From a virus: a DNA stretch of 58,770 nucleotides. The stretch spans positions 1 through 58,770 of IMG/VR virus record IMGVR_UViG_3300045996_001447. One strand, written 5' to 3'. Every line of letters starts with the position of its first letter. Within the stretch, counting starts at the first letter, position 1. A model generated the notes under the pieces. That model had not been told where the DNA came from and made no database searches. It saw nothing but the letters and a program-made list of their open reading frames with translations. Shown here one piece after another: positions 22,351 through 28,872 of this stretch. Both the position numbers and the translations under genes were made by a program.

Positions 22351-23052
22351 ATGAGTCCGATCGCACTCGGTACGTTCACGCCCCCGGTGGGTGGCAAGGC
22401 CGGTTCGTTCGACCCGCGCAACCACGCGGACAAGCCGCTGATCGTGGTGGTCCGCGAGTTCCGCAAGGACTTCACCACCCGGCGGTTCCCGAACCCCAAG
22501 GATGTGATCATCGTCGACATCGTGGACATCCTGGCCGACGCCGTGCACATCTCGGTGATCTGGGGCTCGGGCGCGATCGTGGACCGGCTCAAGGACCAGG
22601 TCCCGCAGAACGGTGAGGCCCCGCAGCGGCTCCCGGTCAAGATCAGCCACGTGACCTCCGGCGCGGGGAACCCGTACTGCACGGTGGACCCGCTGGAGGG
22701 CAAGGCGCTGGAGCTGGCCGCGGCCTGGGACCAGCGCTACCCGACGCGGATCGACGACGAGCGCGCGGCGCGCGAGGACGAGACCCGCAACGCCGTGGCC
22801 CGGTACGAGGCCGGCGACCAGACCGGCGCCGCGCCGGCCCCGGCGTTCCAGGGTCTCGGCAACGGCCAGCAGCCCGCGCCGCAGCAGCAGGCCCCGGCCG
22901 CCCAGCCGCAGCAGCAGGTGGTGCACTCGACCACGGCCCCGCAGCAGCAGGCCCCGGCCGCCCAGCCGCAGCAGCAGCAGGCGCCCGCGGCCTCGGCGCC
23001 CGGCGGGATGTCCGACGCGGACATCGAGCGTGCCATCGCCGCCCTGGGCTGA
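22351..23052 (+). CDS. possible single-stranded DNA-binding protein with Gln/Pro/Ala tail
   Basis: 233 residues. The first 120 are beta-rich (GTFTPPVGGKAGSFDPRN, PLIVVVREFRKDF, VIIVDIVDILADAVHISVIW, VKISHVTSGAGNPYC), which could be an OB-like fold. Residues 155-220 are a Gln/Pro/Ala-rich linker with a 33-base DNA repeat, and the end is a small helix DADIERAIAALG. That plan, with the next gene a Cas4-like nuclease, suggests an ssDNA-binding or recombination partner. This is inference, since no SSB motif is certain. AGGAG abuts the ATG, so the true start may differ. Confidence 0.55.
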   Translation: MSPIALGTFTPPVGGKAGSFDPRNHADKPLIVVVREFRKDFTTRRFPNPKDVIIVDIVDILADAVHISVIWGSGAIVDRLKDQVPQNGEAPQRLPVKISHVTSGAGNPYCTVDPLEGKALELAAAWDQRYPTRIDDERAAREDETRNAVARYEAGDQTGAAPAPAFQGLGNGQQPAPQQQAPAAQPQQQVVHSTTAPQQQAPAAQPQQQQAPAASAPGGMSDADIERAIAALG

Positions 23053-23067
23053 TCCGCCCACCGACAA

Positions 23068-23113
23068 CCGCCCGCTGTCCGGAGATCTTCCCCCGACCCC
23101 GGACAGCGGGCGG
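23068..23113 (+). terminator. 15-base-pair hairpin terminator
   Basis: CCGCCCGCTGTCCGG (23068-23082) and CCGGACAGCGGGCGG (23099-23113) are perfect complements with a 16-base loop. It follows the stop of the putative ssDNA-binding gene and precedes the nuclease gene, whose GAGGAGA ribosome site starts 9 bases after it. Confidence 0.75.
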
Positions 23114-23133
23114 CCCCATCTGAGGAGACGCCC

Positions 23134-23937
23134 ATGGGCCTCGGTGAGTTGCCTGTTCGTCCCTACATGGCGCACGCCGCGGCCGACGAGACCGGGTTGC
23201 GCTCGGAGATCATCCGGGTGATCCGGTTCGCCGCGGACAACGCGCCACGGTCCCTGCAGCGCCGGGTGGGCCCGTCCCAGGTGGGCACGCCGTGCGCGCG
23301 CCAGCTCGCCTACCAGGTGGCCGAGCACCCCCCGGCGCCCGGGCGGGAGTCCATGCACGACCCGTGGCCGTCGATCCTGGGCACCGCCACGCACGCCTGG
23401 TTGGCCGAGGCGTTCGAGGTGGCCAACGTAGATGCCGAGCGCGCCGGGCTGTCCGGGCCGTGGCACCTGGAGCGCAACGTGGACGTCGGGCTGGGGCTGC
23501 GCGGTTCGTGCGACTGTTTCCACGAGCCGACCGGCGTGGTGCTGGACTGGAAAGTCCTGGGGGACACGCAGTACCGCAAGTACACGACCGAGGGCCCGAG
23601 CGAGACCTACCGGACCCAGGCGCACTGCTACGGGCTGGGCTGGATGCGCGCCGGGTTCACCGTCAACCGGGTCGGGATCGGGTTCTTCGGCCGGTCCAAG
23701 AAACTGTCCGACCTCCACATCTGGTCCGAGCCGTTCGACCTGGAGGTGGCGCTGCGCGCGCTCAAGCGCCTGCGCACCGTCCAGCAGCTCGTCCAGGCCG
23801 GCGTCGGTCCGCGCCAGATCCCGGCCAAGCCGGGCGGGGCCTGCTATTTCTGCTCGTGGCGCGGTCGCCCGGAGGACGGGTTCTGCTCGGGCACTTCGGA
23901 GGAGGACAACCTGGCCCCGCGGTTCAGCGGCCAGTAA
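23134..23937 (+). CDS. Cas4-like PD-(D/E)XK exonuclease
   Basis: 267 residues, GAGGAGACGCCC before the ATG. An early Cys (GTPCARQLAY) and a C-terminal set (GACYFCSWRGRPEDGFC) give the four Cys of the Fe-S site of Cas4/RecB-family nucleases. GSCDCFHEPTGVVLDWKVLG carries the catalytic Asp and the D-x-K pair, and YRTQAHCYGLGW is the downstream Gln motif. Likely a 5'-3' or end-processing nuclease for recombination or replication. It follows the candidate ssDNA-binding gene. Not linked to a CRISPR locus. Confidence 0.87.
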   Translation: MGLGELPVRPYMAHAAADETGLRSEIIRVIRFAADNAPRSLQRRVGPSQVGTPCARQLAYQVAEHPPAPGRESMHDPWPSILGTATHAWLAEAFEVANVDAERAGLSGPWHLERNVDVGLGLRGSCDCFHEPTGVVLDWKVLGDTQYRKYTTEGPSETYRTQAHCYGLGWMRAGFTVNRVGIGFFGRSKKLSDLHIWSEPFDLEVALRALKRLRTVQQLVQAGVGPRQIPAKPGGACYFCSWRGRPEDGFCSGTSEEDNLAPRFSGQ

Positions 23938-23944
23938 CCAGGGG

Positions 23945-23973
23945 TTGTACGACTGACGGATCAGCCTTACAGT
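23945..23973 (+). promoter_or_regulatory. early-type promoter with an untranslated leader
   Basis: TTGTAC (23945-23950), 17-base spacer, TACAGT (23968-23973), preceded by the GGGG of the family. Unlike its relatives it has no start codon 6 bases on. The next ATG is at 24016 after GGGAGAACGAC, so this copy makes an ordinary leader. Confidence 0.65.
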
Positions 23974-24015
23974 GGACACCGAGGGACCACCCCACCGACC
24001 GAACGGGAGAACGAC

Positions 24016-24348
24016 ATGAGCACCGAGAACACCACCGAGGCCCCCGCGCCCAAGCCGGGCAGCGCCACCGTGGACGCCGGCCCGATCTCGGACTGGATCG
24101 ACACGCTGGCCAAGGCGCGGCACGCCAAGAAGATCGCGACCGAGCGTGAGGCCGAGGCCCGCGACGCGATCCTGAGCTACCTGGACGCGCACGGAGCGCG
24201 GTTCGGGACGATCAACGGGGTGCCGCGGGTGGACGCGAACCCGTCGTCGCAGACCCGGTTCGCTACTGCGAAATTCCGCGACGCCTACCCGGACCTGGCC
24301 GCCGAGTTCTCGGTGTCCACGCCGATCACGAAACTCGAACTGAAGTAG
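24016..24348 (+). CDS. hypothetical helical protein next to Cas4-like nuclease
   Basis: 110 residues. An Ala/Pro/Thr-rich start, then an amphipathic helix (DWIDTLAKARHAKKIATEREAEARDAIL) and a compact C-terminal part (ARFGTINGVPRVDANP, KFRDAYPDLAAEFSVSTPITKLELK). Proteins with this ending accompany phage recombination nucleases and often carry a helix that contacts the nuclease, but that role is inferred. GGGAG ribosome site 8 bases before the ATG. Confidence 0.68.
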   Translation: MSTENTTEAPAPKPGSATVDAGPISDWIDTLAKARHAKKIATEREAEARDAILSYLDAHGARFGTINGVPRVDANPSSQTRFATAKFRDAYPDLAAEFSVSTPITKLELK

Positions 24349-24355
24349 CGCGACC

Positions 24356-24422
24356 GCTCCGGTAGCTCAACGGTAGAGCCGCCTGACACGCAGAGATCCG
24401 GGTTCGAGTCCCGGCCGGAGCC
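24356..24422 (+). tRNA. tRNA-like element with defective anticodon arm (Val-GAC-like)
   Basis: Perfect 7-base acceptor stem GCTCCGG (24356-24362) and CCGGAGC (24415-24421), D stem GCTC/GAGC (24365-24368, 24376-24379) with an AACGGTA loop, and T arm CCGGG-TTCGAGT-CCCGG (24398-24414). Between D and T arms only 18 bases remain. The one T that fits position 33 is followed by GAC, as in tRNA-Val, but the flanking bases cannot form a 5-base-pair anticodon stem. Total 66 bases plus discriminator against the normal 73, and no encoded CCA. It may be a decayed tRNA, a noncanonical one or a decoy. Confidence 0.5.
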
Positions 24423-24431
24423 CGACCATCA

Positions 24432-24444
24432 CGACACCGAGCAC
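24432..24444 (+). promoter_or_regulatory. start-associated element CGACACCGAGCAC, copy 1
   Basis: The 13-base element ends 22 bases before the ATG at 24467. GAGGGGAACGAC lies between them as ribosome site. Confidence 0.6.
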
Positions 24445-24466
24445 CGATCACGAGGGGAACGACGTC

Positions 24467-24676
24467 ATGGCGGGCAAGCATCGATCCGGCGAGACCAAGG
24501 GTCAGAGCAAGACAAAGAAACACGGTCAGGAACCGCGCCGGATCCTCCCGGCGCCGCTGTGCTCGTGCGGGTCGGGGATCTCGACGAACCGTTGCAACTG
24601 CCGACGCGTGCGCTCCGGGCGCGACCGCATCCCGACGCTGGGCAGGGGCACGACCAAGAAATGGGGCCAGCGGTAG
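24467..24676 (+). CDS. small basic Cys-containing protein
   Basis: 69 residues, GAGGGGAA ribosome site and a start-associated element upstream. The N-terminus is Lys/Gly/Ser-rich (KHRSGETKGQSKTKKHGQ), followed by LCSCGSGISTNRCNCRRVRSGRD, a four-Cys zinc-like knuckle, and a basic end. It probably binds nucleic acid. Role unknown. Confidence 0.65.
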   Translation: MAGKHRSGETKGQSKTKKHGQEPRRILPAPLCSCGSGISTNRCNCRRVRSGRDRIPTLGRGTTKKWGQR

Positions 24677-24731
24677 CGATGGCCTGGGAGGACCACCCCG
24701 AGCTGCTGCACGCGCCGGGGGACGGATACGA

Positions 24732-24744
24732 CGACACCGAGCAC
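24732..24744 (+). promoter_or_regulatory. start-associated element CGACACCGAGCAC, copy 2
   Basis: Ends 18 bases before the ATG at 24763. It lies between two in-frame ATG codons (24679 and 24763) and favours the second as the main start. Confidence 0.55.
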
Positions 24745-24762
24745 GACGAGGACGGAGACGAC

Positions 24763-25485
24763 ATGCACGGGTTCGACGACGACATCGTGGACTGGATGAC
24801 CGACCCGATGCGCGAGGCTCAGATGGCCAAGCGGATCGCGATGGCCCGGCACCCGGCGGGGCGACGCCGGCCGATCCTGCCGCTGGAGGTGGCCATGGCT
24901 GCTGCGGCGCCGGCCGGGGCCGAGCGGTTCGGCTCGGAGCCCCCGATCGGCACGGTGCTGCGCTGGAGCGCACCCGGCCGCTACGGCCAGGGTGTGACGC
25001 TGACGTACCTGGCCGTGCGAGTGGGCAACGGGGACTGGTACTCGACCGGGTCCAGCCGCGGGTCCATGAGCTGGGCCCAGCTCGTGCACGTCATCGGGGA
25101 CAAACCGTGCCACGTGGCCACGGCCTGGACCGAGATCCCGGCGCCCGAGCCGGAGCCGCAGGGCGACGACGTGGTGGCCGCCTGGGCGTCCCAGTTCCGC
25201 CGCGCCGACGTCTCGGCCGATGGCCGTGGACCGATCGGTGAGGCGGCCGCCGAGGCGGTGAACCTGGACGAGGCCGCGGAGGGCTGGCAGGTCCGGTGCC
25301 GGTCGTGTGGGCGCGTGCTGGGGATCTCGGCGGACGCGTCCGTGCTCCCGGACCACATCTCGTCAGGCACTTCTACGGAGTTCTGCACGGGCTCCGGTTC
25401 GCTTGTCCAGGGCGCCTGGCCCTCGGACCAGCACCCGTGGCGGACTTCCGCACGTGAGCGACACAACGACCCGGAGCAGGACTAA
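24763..25485 (+). CDS. hypothetical protein with C-terminal zinc-ribbon
   Basis: 240 residues from the ATG that follows the start-associated element and GGAGACGAC. An in-frame ATG at 24679, 2 bases after the previous stop, would add 28 acidic residues. The N-terminus is acidic and helical (DDDIVDWMTDPMREAQMAKRIAMA). The centre has a beta segment with tryptophans, including GVTLTYLAVRVGNGDWYSTG. The C-terminus has VRCRSCGRVLGI and a later Cys (TEFCTG). Stop and next start share TAATG. Not recognised. Confidence 0.66.
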   Translation: MHGFDDDIVDWMTDPMREAQMAKRIAMARHPAGRRRPILPLEVAMAAAAPAGAERFGSEPPIGTVLRWSAPGRYGQGVTLTYLAVRVGNGDWYSTGSSRGSMSWAQLVHVIGDKPCHVATAWTEIPAPEPEPQGDDVVAAWASQFRRADVSADGRGPIGEAAAEAVNLDEAAEGWQVRCRSCGRVLGISADASVLPDHISSGTSTEFCTGSGSLVQGAWPSDQHPWRTSARERHNDPEQD

Positions 25486-25967
25486 TGCCCGGCGGGCTGG
25501 TGCTGCTGCTGGGCGTGGTCGCCGCGATCGTGTTCTACCTGCTGGCCGGTGTGCTGGTCGCTCGGGTGTCGGCACACCGGCTCTACGGGGTGAACGTGCG
25601 CTACGTCCGAAACCAGCGCGGTTCCAGGACGTGGAAGGGCAACTGGCTTACCGACCCGTTGACCGAGGCGGAGATGGCCACGGTGTTCCGGGAGATCCGC
25701 AGGGACCAGCGGGACATGATCATTCACTGGCCGGGGGAGATCGGCTATCTGATCAGGTCCCGTCGGGGTCGGCGGGACGTGGCGGCGGGCTGGATGGTGG
25801 CCGGGGCCCGGGCCGCGCACGACGAGGTGGCCGGCGCCCGGGCCGCGTTGGAGGTCTGGGAGGCCGAGCTGGCCGACGACGCGATGACCGACATGCACCG
25901 GGAGGCGGCCCAGCTCCTGGTCGACACCACCCGCGAACGGATCAAGCGGCTGGAGGGCCGGAACTGA
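25485..25967 (+). CDS. membrane-anchored helical protein
   Basis: 160 residues. Residues 4-27 (GLVLLLGVVAAIVFYLLAGVL) are a membrane helix. A soluble part follows with basic patches and a long Ala-rich helix (residues 100-155, with AARAALEVWEAELADDAM) likely to form a coiled coil. Starts on the A of the previous stop (TAATG) and ends TGATG with the next gene. Function unknown. Confidence 0.68.
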   Translation: MPGGLVLLLGVVAAIVFYLLAGVLVARVSAHRLYGVNVRYVRNQRGSRTWKGNWLTDPLTEAEMATVFREIRRDQRDMIIHWPGEIGYLIRSRRGRRDVAAGWMVAGARAAHDEVAGARAALEVWEAELADDAMTDMHREAAQLLVDTTRERIKRLEGRN

Positions 25968-26245
25968 TGATCAAGCGATACGAGCCGGTTACCCCGTTCG
26001 ACCAGGACCCGGAGCCGGTGACCTGGCCGCGGTACCTGAGCTGGCGTTGGGGCTCCCTGCCGACGTGGGCCAAGGTGTTCCTGGGTACGTTCGTCACGCT
26101 GCTGGCGGCGGTCACGTTCGGCCTGCTGGCCGCGTGGTTCTTGTCCTACGGCTGGGTGATCCCGGGAGTGATCACGATCTGTGCCGCGGTCGCGGCGTTC
26201 GTGACCGGGTTCGCGGCGCTGGTCACCGAGGGGTTCAGTGGATGA
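25967..26245 (+). CDS. two-helix membrane protein
   Basis: 92 residues. A polar N-terminus ends in WPRYLSWRWGSLPTW, then two membrane helices: VFLGTFVTLLAAVTFGLLAAW and VIPGVITICAAVAAFVTGF. The Trp-rich interface before the first helix is typical of inner-membrane proteins. Coupled on both sides by overlapping stop-start codons, so made with its neighbours. It is far from the lysis genes, so not an obvious holin. Confidence 0.68.
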   Translation: MIKRYEPVTPFDQDPEPVTWPRYLSWRWGSLPTWAKVFLGTFVTLLAAVTFGLLAAWFLSYGWVIPGVITICAAVAAFVTGFAALVTEGFSG

Positions 26246-26640
26246 CCGCGACCGAGACGACCGAGAACTCCGCCGAGCTGGACGCGCTCAGCGCCCGGAT
26301 GGTGGCCCAGCTCGACGCCTACCACCGGGTGGGTCCGCTGGCCGACCAGTTGGGCTGGGCGCTCTGGATGTGCTGCGCGCGCAACGCCGCCTGGTGCCGG
26401 CTGCTGGCCGCCTCGTGGCAGCAGGTGTCCGAGGCGGTCCCGACGGGGCTGCTCGCCCAGGCCGCGCTCAACTCGACGCTGCACTACGACAGCGCCCGGG
26501 CCCAGTGGCGCTCGTTGGCCCTGGCGGTGGCCCGGGAACAGCGCTGCGCCGAGCCGGCGCCGGTCTCGGGTGACGAGTGCACGCTGATCACCGGGCACCC
26601 GGGGCGACACCGGGACCCGAGCCACGGTGTCGACCGATGA
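26242..26640 (+). CDS. hypothetical helical protein with C-terminal Cys/His
   Basis: 132 residues, ATG overlapping the previous stop. Mostly helical (ELDALSARMVAQLDAYHRVG, WALWMCCARNAAWCRLLA). It ends with CTLITGHPGRHRDPSHG, a Cys/His segment that recurs in phage proteins as a small zinc site. Not recognised. Confidence 0.65.
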   Translation: MTATETTENSAELDALSARMVAQLDAYHRVGPLADQLGWALWMCCARNAAWCRLLAASWQQVSEAVPTGLLAQAALNSTLHYDSARAQWRSLALAVAREQRCAEPAPVSGDECTLITGHPGRHRDPSHGVDR

Positions 26641-26894
26641 CCGCGCCGGAGAATCCGGTGTTCGTCCTCGCCGACCACTACCGGATGGCTGTCGAGTACG
26701 CCCGGGCGAACGACCTGGGACCGGAGGGCCGGGGATGGGTGTTCACGACACGGCTACGGCAGGTCCTGGGACGGACGGGTCCCGGCCGGTTCGTGTGGGT
26801 GTCGATCGGCGCGGCGCCTCGGGACCTGGCCGAGGAACAGCGGGTCATCGCCACCCATCTACGCCTGTACGGGTTCACCGAGGCAGACCGGTGA
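26637..26894 (+). CDS. hypothetical protein
   Basis: 85 residues, ATG overlapping the previous stop. Mixed alpha/beta composition: VFVLADHYRMAVEYARAND, WVFTTRLRQVLGRTG, FVWVSIGAAPRDLAEEQRVIATHLRLYGF. The plan resembles small phage proteins that take part in nucleotide or protein binding, but no motif is clear. Followed by a GTGA overlap. Confidence 0.65.
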   Translation: MTAPENPVFVLADHYRMAVEYARANDLGPEGRGWVFTTRLRQVLGRTGPGRFVWVSIGAAPRDLAEEQRVIATHLRLYGFTEADR

Positions 26895-27160
26895 CCGCCC
26901 GGGCCCAGTGGTCCGGGTTCCCCACGGACGTGACGCGGGTGTTCCACGAGGCCGAGGAACCGGACGGGGTGGTGGCCACGATGACGGTCCGCCTGACGTT
27001 CGGGGACTCGGGCACGACCCCGAGCCGGCACTACGGGCGCCTGGTGGCGGTTCCGCTGACCCGACCGATGCTGGAGGTCCTGGCCCGCCTGGCCTGCGAC
27101 GCCAGGGTGGTGGACTACGTCCAGACATGGCCGCGGGACGAACTGGGGAACCCCGAGTGA
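26891..27160 (+). CDS. hypothetical protein
   Basis: 89 residues, GTG overlapping the previous stop. A beta-rich start (VVATMTVRLTFGDSG), then a helix (PMLEVLARLACDARVVDYVQTW). No Cys pairs, no membrane segment. Part of the coupled chain from 24.8 to 27.2 kb. Confidence 0.62.
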   Translation: MTARAQWSGFPTDVTRVFHEAEEPDGVVATMTVRLTFGDSGTTPSRHYGRLVAVPLTRPMLEVLARLACDARVVDYVQTWPRDELGNPE

Positions 27161-27249
27161 CGGGGCTCGTGCTGGAGTGGCTCGGCCCGATGCTCGGGGC
27201 GCTCGGCGGGCTGGGGCTGGCCGTCCGGCTCCGGCCCCCGCCCCGCTGA
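27157..27249 (+). CDS. very small membrane peptide
   Basis: 30 residues, GTG overlapping the previous stop by GTGA. VLEWLGPMLGALGGLGLAV is a single hydrophobic helix, followed by a basic Arg/Pro end. Last gene before the first terminator-free gap and a leaderless promoter. Its coupling and high third-position GC are the only support. Confidence 0.42.
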   Translation: MTGLVLEWLGPMLGALGGLGLAVRLRPPPR

Positions 27250-27258
27250 ATCCAGGGG

Positions 27259-27288
27259 TTGTGCCTAGTGTCGGGTGTGCCTTACACT
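27259..27288 (+). promoter_or_regulatory. leaderless-type promoter cassette, copy 2
   Basis: AGGGG then TTGTGC (27259-27264), 18-base spacer with GTGTCGGG, TACACT (27283-27288), 6 bases, ATG at 27295, and GACCGCCACC at 27306-27315. Confidence 0.75.
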
Positions 27289-27294
27289 GAGAGC

Positions 27295-27555
27295 ATGACA
27301 ACGCAGACCGCCACCACCGCCCGCGTTCCCGGCTCCGTCCGTTACAGCGTCTGGATGGACTCCGAGACCATCACTCTGATCCGCGACGTGTACGCCGGGG
27401 TCTCCGGCCCGATGCAGTCGATCCCGACCGGTAAGCGTGACCTAGCCAGCGTCACGGCCTGGGTGGAGCGCCAGGGGTTCCGGGTCATCTCGGACTGGGC
27501 CGTGGACCACAACTACAACGGCCTGTTGCTCACCGCCGAGCTGGCCGAGTCCTGA
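27295..27555 (+). CDS. small protein from leaderless cassette
   Basis: 86 residues beginning MTTQTAT, as in the two genes that follow. A beta-rich start (VPGSVRYSVWMDSETITLI) leads to a helix and a second beta segment with DWAVDHNYNGLLLTAELAE. No family recognised. No ribosome site: the start lies 6 bases after the -10 box, so a leaderless message is expected. A terminator hairpin follows directly, making it a single-gene unit. Confidence 0.72.
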   Translation: MTTQTATTARVPGSVRYSVWMDSETITLIRDVYAGVSGPMQSIPTGKRDLASVTAWVERQGFRVISDWAVDHNYNGLLLTAELAES

Positions 27556-27561
27556 CCGAGT

Positions 27562-27597
27562 AGATGTGGCCCGGGTCTCCGGATCCGGGTCACATCT
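27562..27597 (+). terminator. 13-base-pair hairpin terminator
   Basis: AGATGTGGCCCGG (27562-27574) pairs with CCGGGTCACATCT (27585-27597) with one G-U pair and a 10-base loop. It sits between a gene stop and the next promoter, only 5 bases before that promoter's -35. Confidence 0.75.
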
Positions 27598-27602
27598 GGG
27601 GG

Positions 27603-27632
27603 TTGCATCTAGTGTCGGGTATGCCTTACACT
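27603..27632 (+). promoter_or_regulatory. leaderless-type promoter cassette, copy 3
   Basis: GGGGG then TTGCAT (27603-27608), 18-base spacer with GTGTCGGG, TACACT (27627-27632), 6 bases, ATG at 27639, GACCGCCACC at 27650-27659. The promoter and first codons match copy 2 almost base for base. Confidence 0.78.
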
Positions 27633-27638
27633 GAGAGC

Positions 27639-27941
27639 ATGACAACACAGACCGCCACCATCACCTACTTCGGCCAGATCCTGCGGATCGAGATCCCGAC
27701 CGCGAACCGGGACGAGGCCGCGGCCCTGGCCGCCACGTTCCCCAAGGCGTGCAAGTTCCGCGACGCGATGATCCTCACCGCCACCGGTCACGGTGCCGGC
27801 GCCCGGGCGGAGATCAACCTGGCCTCCACCGGCGTCACCGGGGAGATCAACGAGGCCGGGATCCGGCGCCTGCGGACCATCCGCAAGGCTCTGGCCGCCA
27901 AGGCCATCACGGTCACCGCCGACGAGGCGGCCGACATCTGA
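27639..27941 (+). CDS. small protein from leaderless cassette
   Basis: 100 residues beginning MTTQTATITYFGQILRIEIP. The body has a helix (ANRDEAAALAATFPKACKFRD), a beta segment with AEINLAS, and a final helix (GIRRLRTIRKALAAKAITV). It resembles small DNA- or protein-binding phage factors but no motif is certain. The message probably begins at or next to the ATG. The end of the gene is followed by an inverted repeat that also covers the next gene's ribosome site. Confidence 0.72.
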   Translation: MTTQTATITYFGQILRIEIPTANRDEAAALAATFPKACKFRDAMILTATGHGAGARAEINLASTGVTGEINEAGIRRLRTIRKALAAKAITVTADEAADI

Positions 27942-27949
27942 CCGACCGT

Positions 27950-27991
27950 CCTCCCTCCGGAGGCCGGGAGGTCCCGACCACCGGAGGGAGG
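27950..27991 (+). promoter_or_regulatory. hairpin that hides the WhiB ribosome site
   Basis: CCTCCCTCCGG (27950-27960) pairs perfectly with CCGGAGGGAGG (27981-27991), 20-base loop. The 3' arm is the ribosome site of the WhiB-like gene, whose ATG is 5 bases on. It can act as terminator for the gene before and as a translation switch for WhiB. Confidence 0.7.
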
Positions 27992-27996
27992 CTCCG

Positions 27997-28227
27997 ATGA
28001 CCTACAAGACGCCGTGCCAGCTCGGGGACCCCGAGGTGTGGTTTCCGCTGGACGAGGACGGCCGTGCGGCCCGTCCCGCGCGGGAGGGTTGCCGGGCCTG
28101 CCTCGGCCGCACCGCGTGCCTCACCCTGGCCCTGGAGCTGGGTGCCGAGGGGATCTGGGGCGGCACGAGCACGAGCGAGCGCCGGGCGATGCGGCGCGCC
28201 GCGCGCCGGCAGGCTCGCACCGCATGA
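27997..28227 (+). CDS. WhiB-family transcriptional regulator
   Basis: 76 residues. One Cys near the start (PCQLGDPEVWFPLDEDG) and the set GCRACLGRTAC give the four Cys of an Fe-S cluster. LELGAEGIWGGTSTSERR is the conserved WhiB turn, and the Arg-rich end is the DNA-binding tail. WhiB proteins bind host sigma-A and change promoter choice. Phage versions can block host WhiB proteins or steer transcription. Its start has a strong GGAGGGAGG site, which lies in the arm of a hairpin, so output may depend on whether upstream translation or transcription opens it. Confidence 0.88.
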   Translation: MTYKTPCQLGDPEVWFPLDEDGRAARPAREGCRACLGRTACLTLALELGAEGIWGGTSTSERRAMRRAARRQARTA

Positions 28228-28229
28228 CT

Positions 28230-28273
28230 CGCGGCCGGAGGGATGTTCTTGGCGGTCCGTCCCTCCGGCCGCG
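28230..28273 (+). terminator. 14-base-pair hairpin terminator after WhiB
   Basis: CGCGGCCGGAGGGA (28230-28243) and TCCCTCCGGCCGCG (28260-28273) are perfect complements, 16-base loop. It directly follows the WhiB stop and lies 15 bases before the next leaderless promoter. Confidence 0.78.
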
Positions 28274-28288
28274 TTCCATATTTAGGGG

Positions 28289-28318
28289 TTGCACCTATTG
28301 TCGGGTGTGCCTTACACT
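28289..28318 (+). promoter_or_regulatory. leaderless-type promoter cassette, copy 4
   Basis: AGGGG then TTGCAC (28289-28294), 18-base spacer with TTGTCGGG, TACACT (28313-28318), 6 bases, ATG at 28325, GACCGCCATC at 28336-28345. Confidence 0.75.
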
Positions 28319-28324
28319 GAGAGC

Positions 28325-28519
28325 ATGACAACGCAGACCGCCATCCGTTACACCGTGATCATTGTCCTGACCGTCGTGTCCGTCGCCTGTTTCGTCGTGG
28401 TCGTCGTCTCGAACCCGGCCGCGGCCGCGGCCGGGTTCGAGACCGCTGCGACGCCTGTGCGCTCGATCTGGGCGTTCGTCGTCCACACCGTGAGCGCCGG
28501 GTTCGCCCACCTGTCCTGA
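28325..28519 (+). CDS. small membrane protein from leaderless cassette
   Basis: 64 residues beginning MTTQTAIRYT. Residues 8-30 (VIIVLTVVSVACFVVVVVSN) form a strong membrane helix. An Ala-rich turn and a second, weaker hydrophobic stretch (SIWAFVVHTVSAGFAHL) follow. The start is 6 bases after the -10 box. Function unknown. An early membrane peptide could act against the host envelope or on superinfection (inference). Confidence 0.7.
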   Translation: MTTQTAIRYTVIIVLTVVSVACFVVVVVSNPAAAAAGFETAATPVRSIWAFVVHTVSAGFAHLS

Positions 28520-28524
28520 CACAC

Positions 28525-28535
28525 ACACCGAGCAC
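28525..28535 (+). promoter_or_regulatory. start-associated element ACACCGAGCAC, copy 3
   Basis: Ends 13 bases before the ATG at 28549. GGAG lies in the gap as ribosome site. Confidence 0.58.
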
Positions 28536-28548
28536 TGGAGTGACCGCC

Positions 28549-28872
28549 ATGACCACCACGAGCACCCTCACCGAGACCGAGGCCCGAGCGCGGGCCACCG
28601 AGTACCGCGAGGCCACGCGCCGCGTGGCGGCCGCCGTCGGACGTGACAGCCACGACGTCGTCCTGGACGAGCTGAGCGAGATTCACCACCGGGTCAACGC
28701 CCTGGACAGCACCCTGGGCACGTGGCTGCTCTGTGAGCGCTGCGACTACTCCGAGCTGGCCCGCCAGCTCCGGACCAGTTCGGGGCCGAACCCGGACGCG
28801 GTCGTCGCCCTGGCCGAGACCTGGCGCGAGTCCTACCAGCGCACCGAGGACCACATCCGGAGCCTCGGGTGA
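28549..28872 (+). CDS. hypothetical helical protein
   Basis: 107 residues, TGGAGTGACCGCC before the ATG with a start-associated element upstream. All-helical, charged: TLTETEARARATEYREATRR, DVVLDELSEIHHRVNAL. Cys pair in LLCERCDY. Probably a dimeric helical protein. Overlaps the next gene by GTGA. Not recognised. Confidence 0.68.
   Translation: MTTTSTLTETEARARATEYREATRRVAAAVGRDSHDVVLDELSEIHHRVNALDSTLGTWLLCERCDYSELARQLRTSSGPNPDAVVALAETWRESYQRTEDHIRSLG

Noticed and set aside
23134-23937. CRISPR adaptation role for the Cas4-like gene
   Set aside because: No other cas gene or array. Such nucleases are common in phage recombination sets.
22336-24192. Long open minus frame across the ssDNA-binding and Cas4-like genes
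   Set aside because: No motifs, composition of a GC-rich shadow. The plus-strand genes have ribosome sites and domains.
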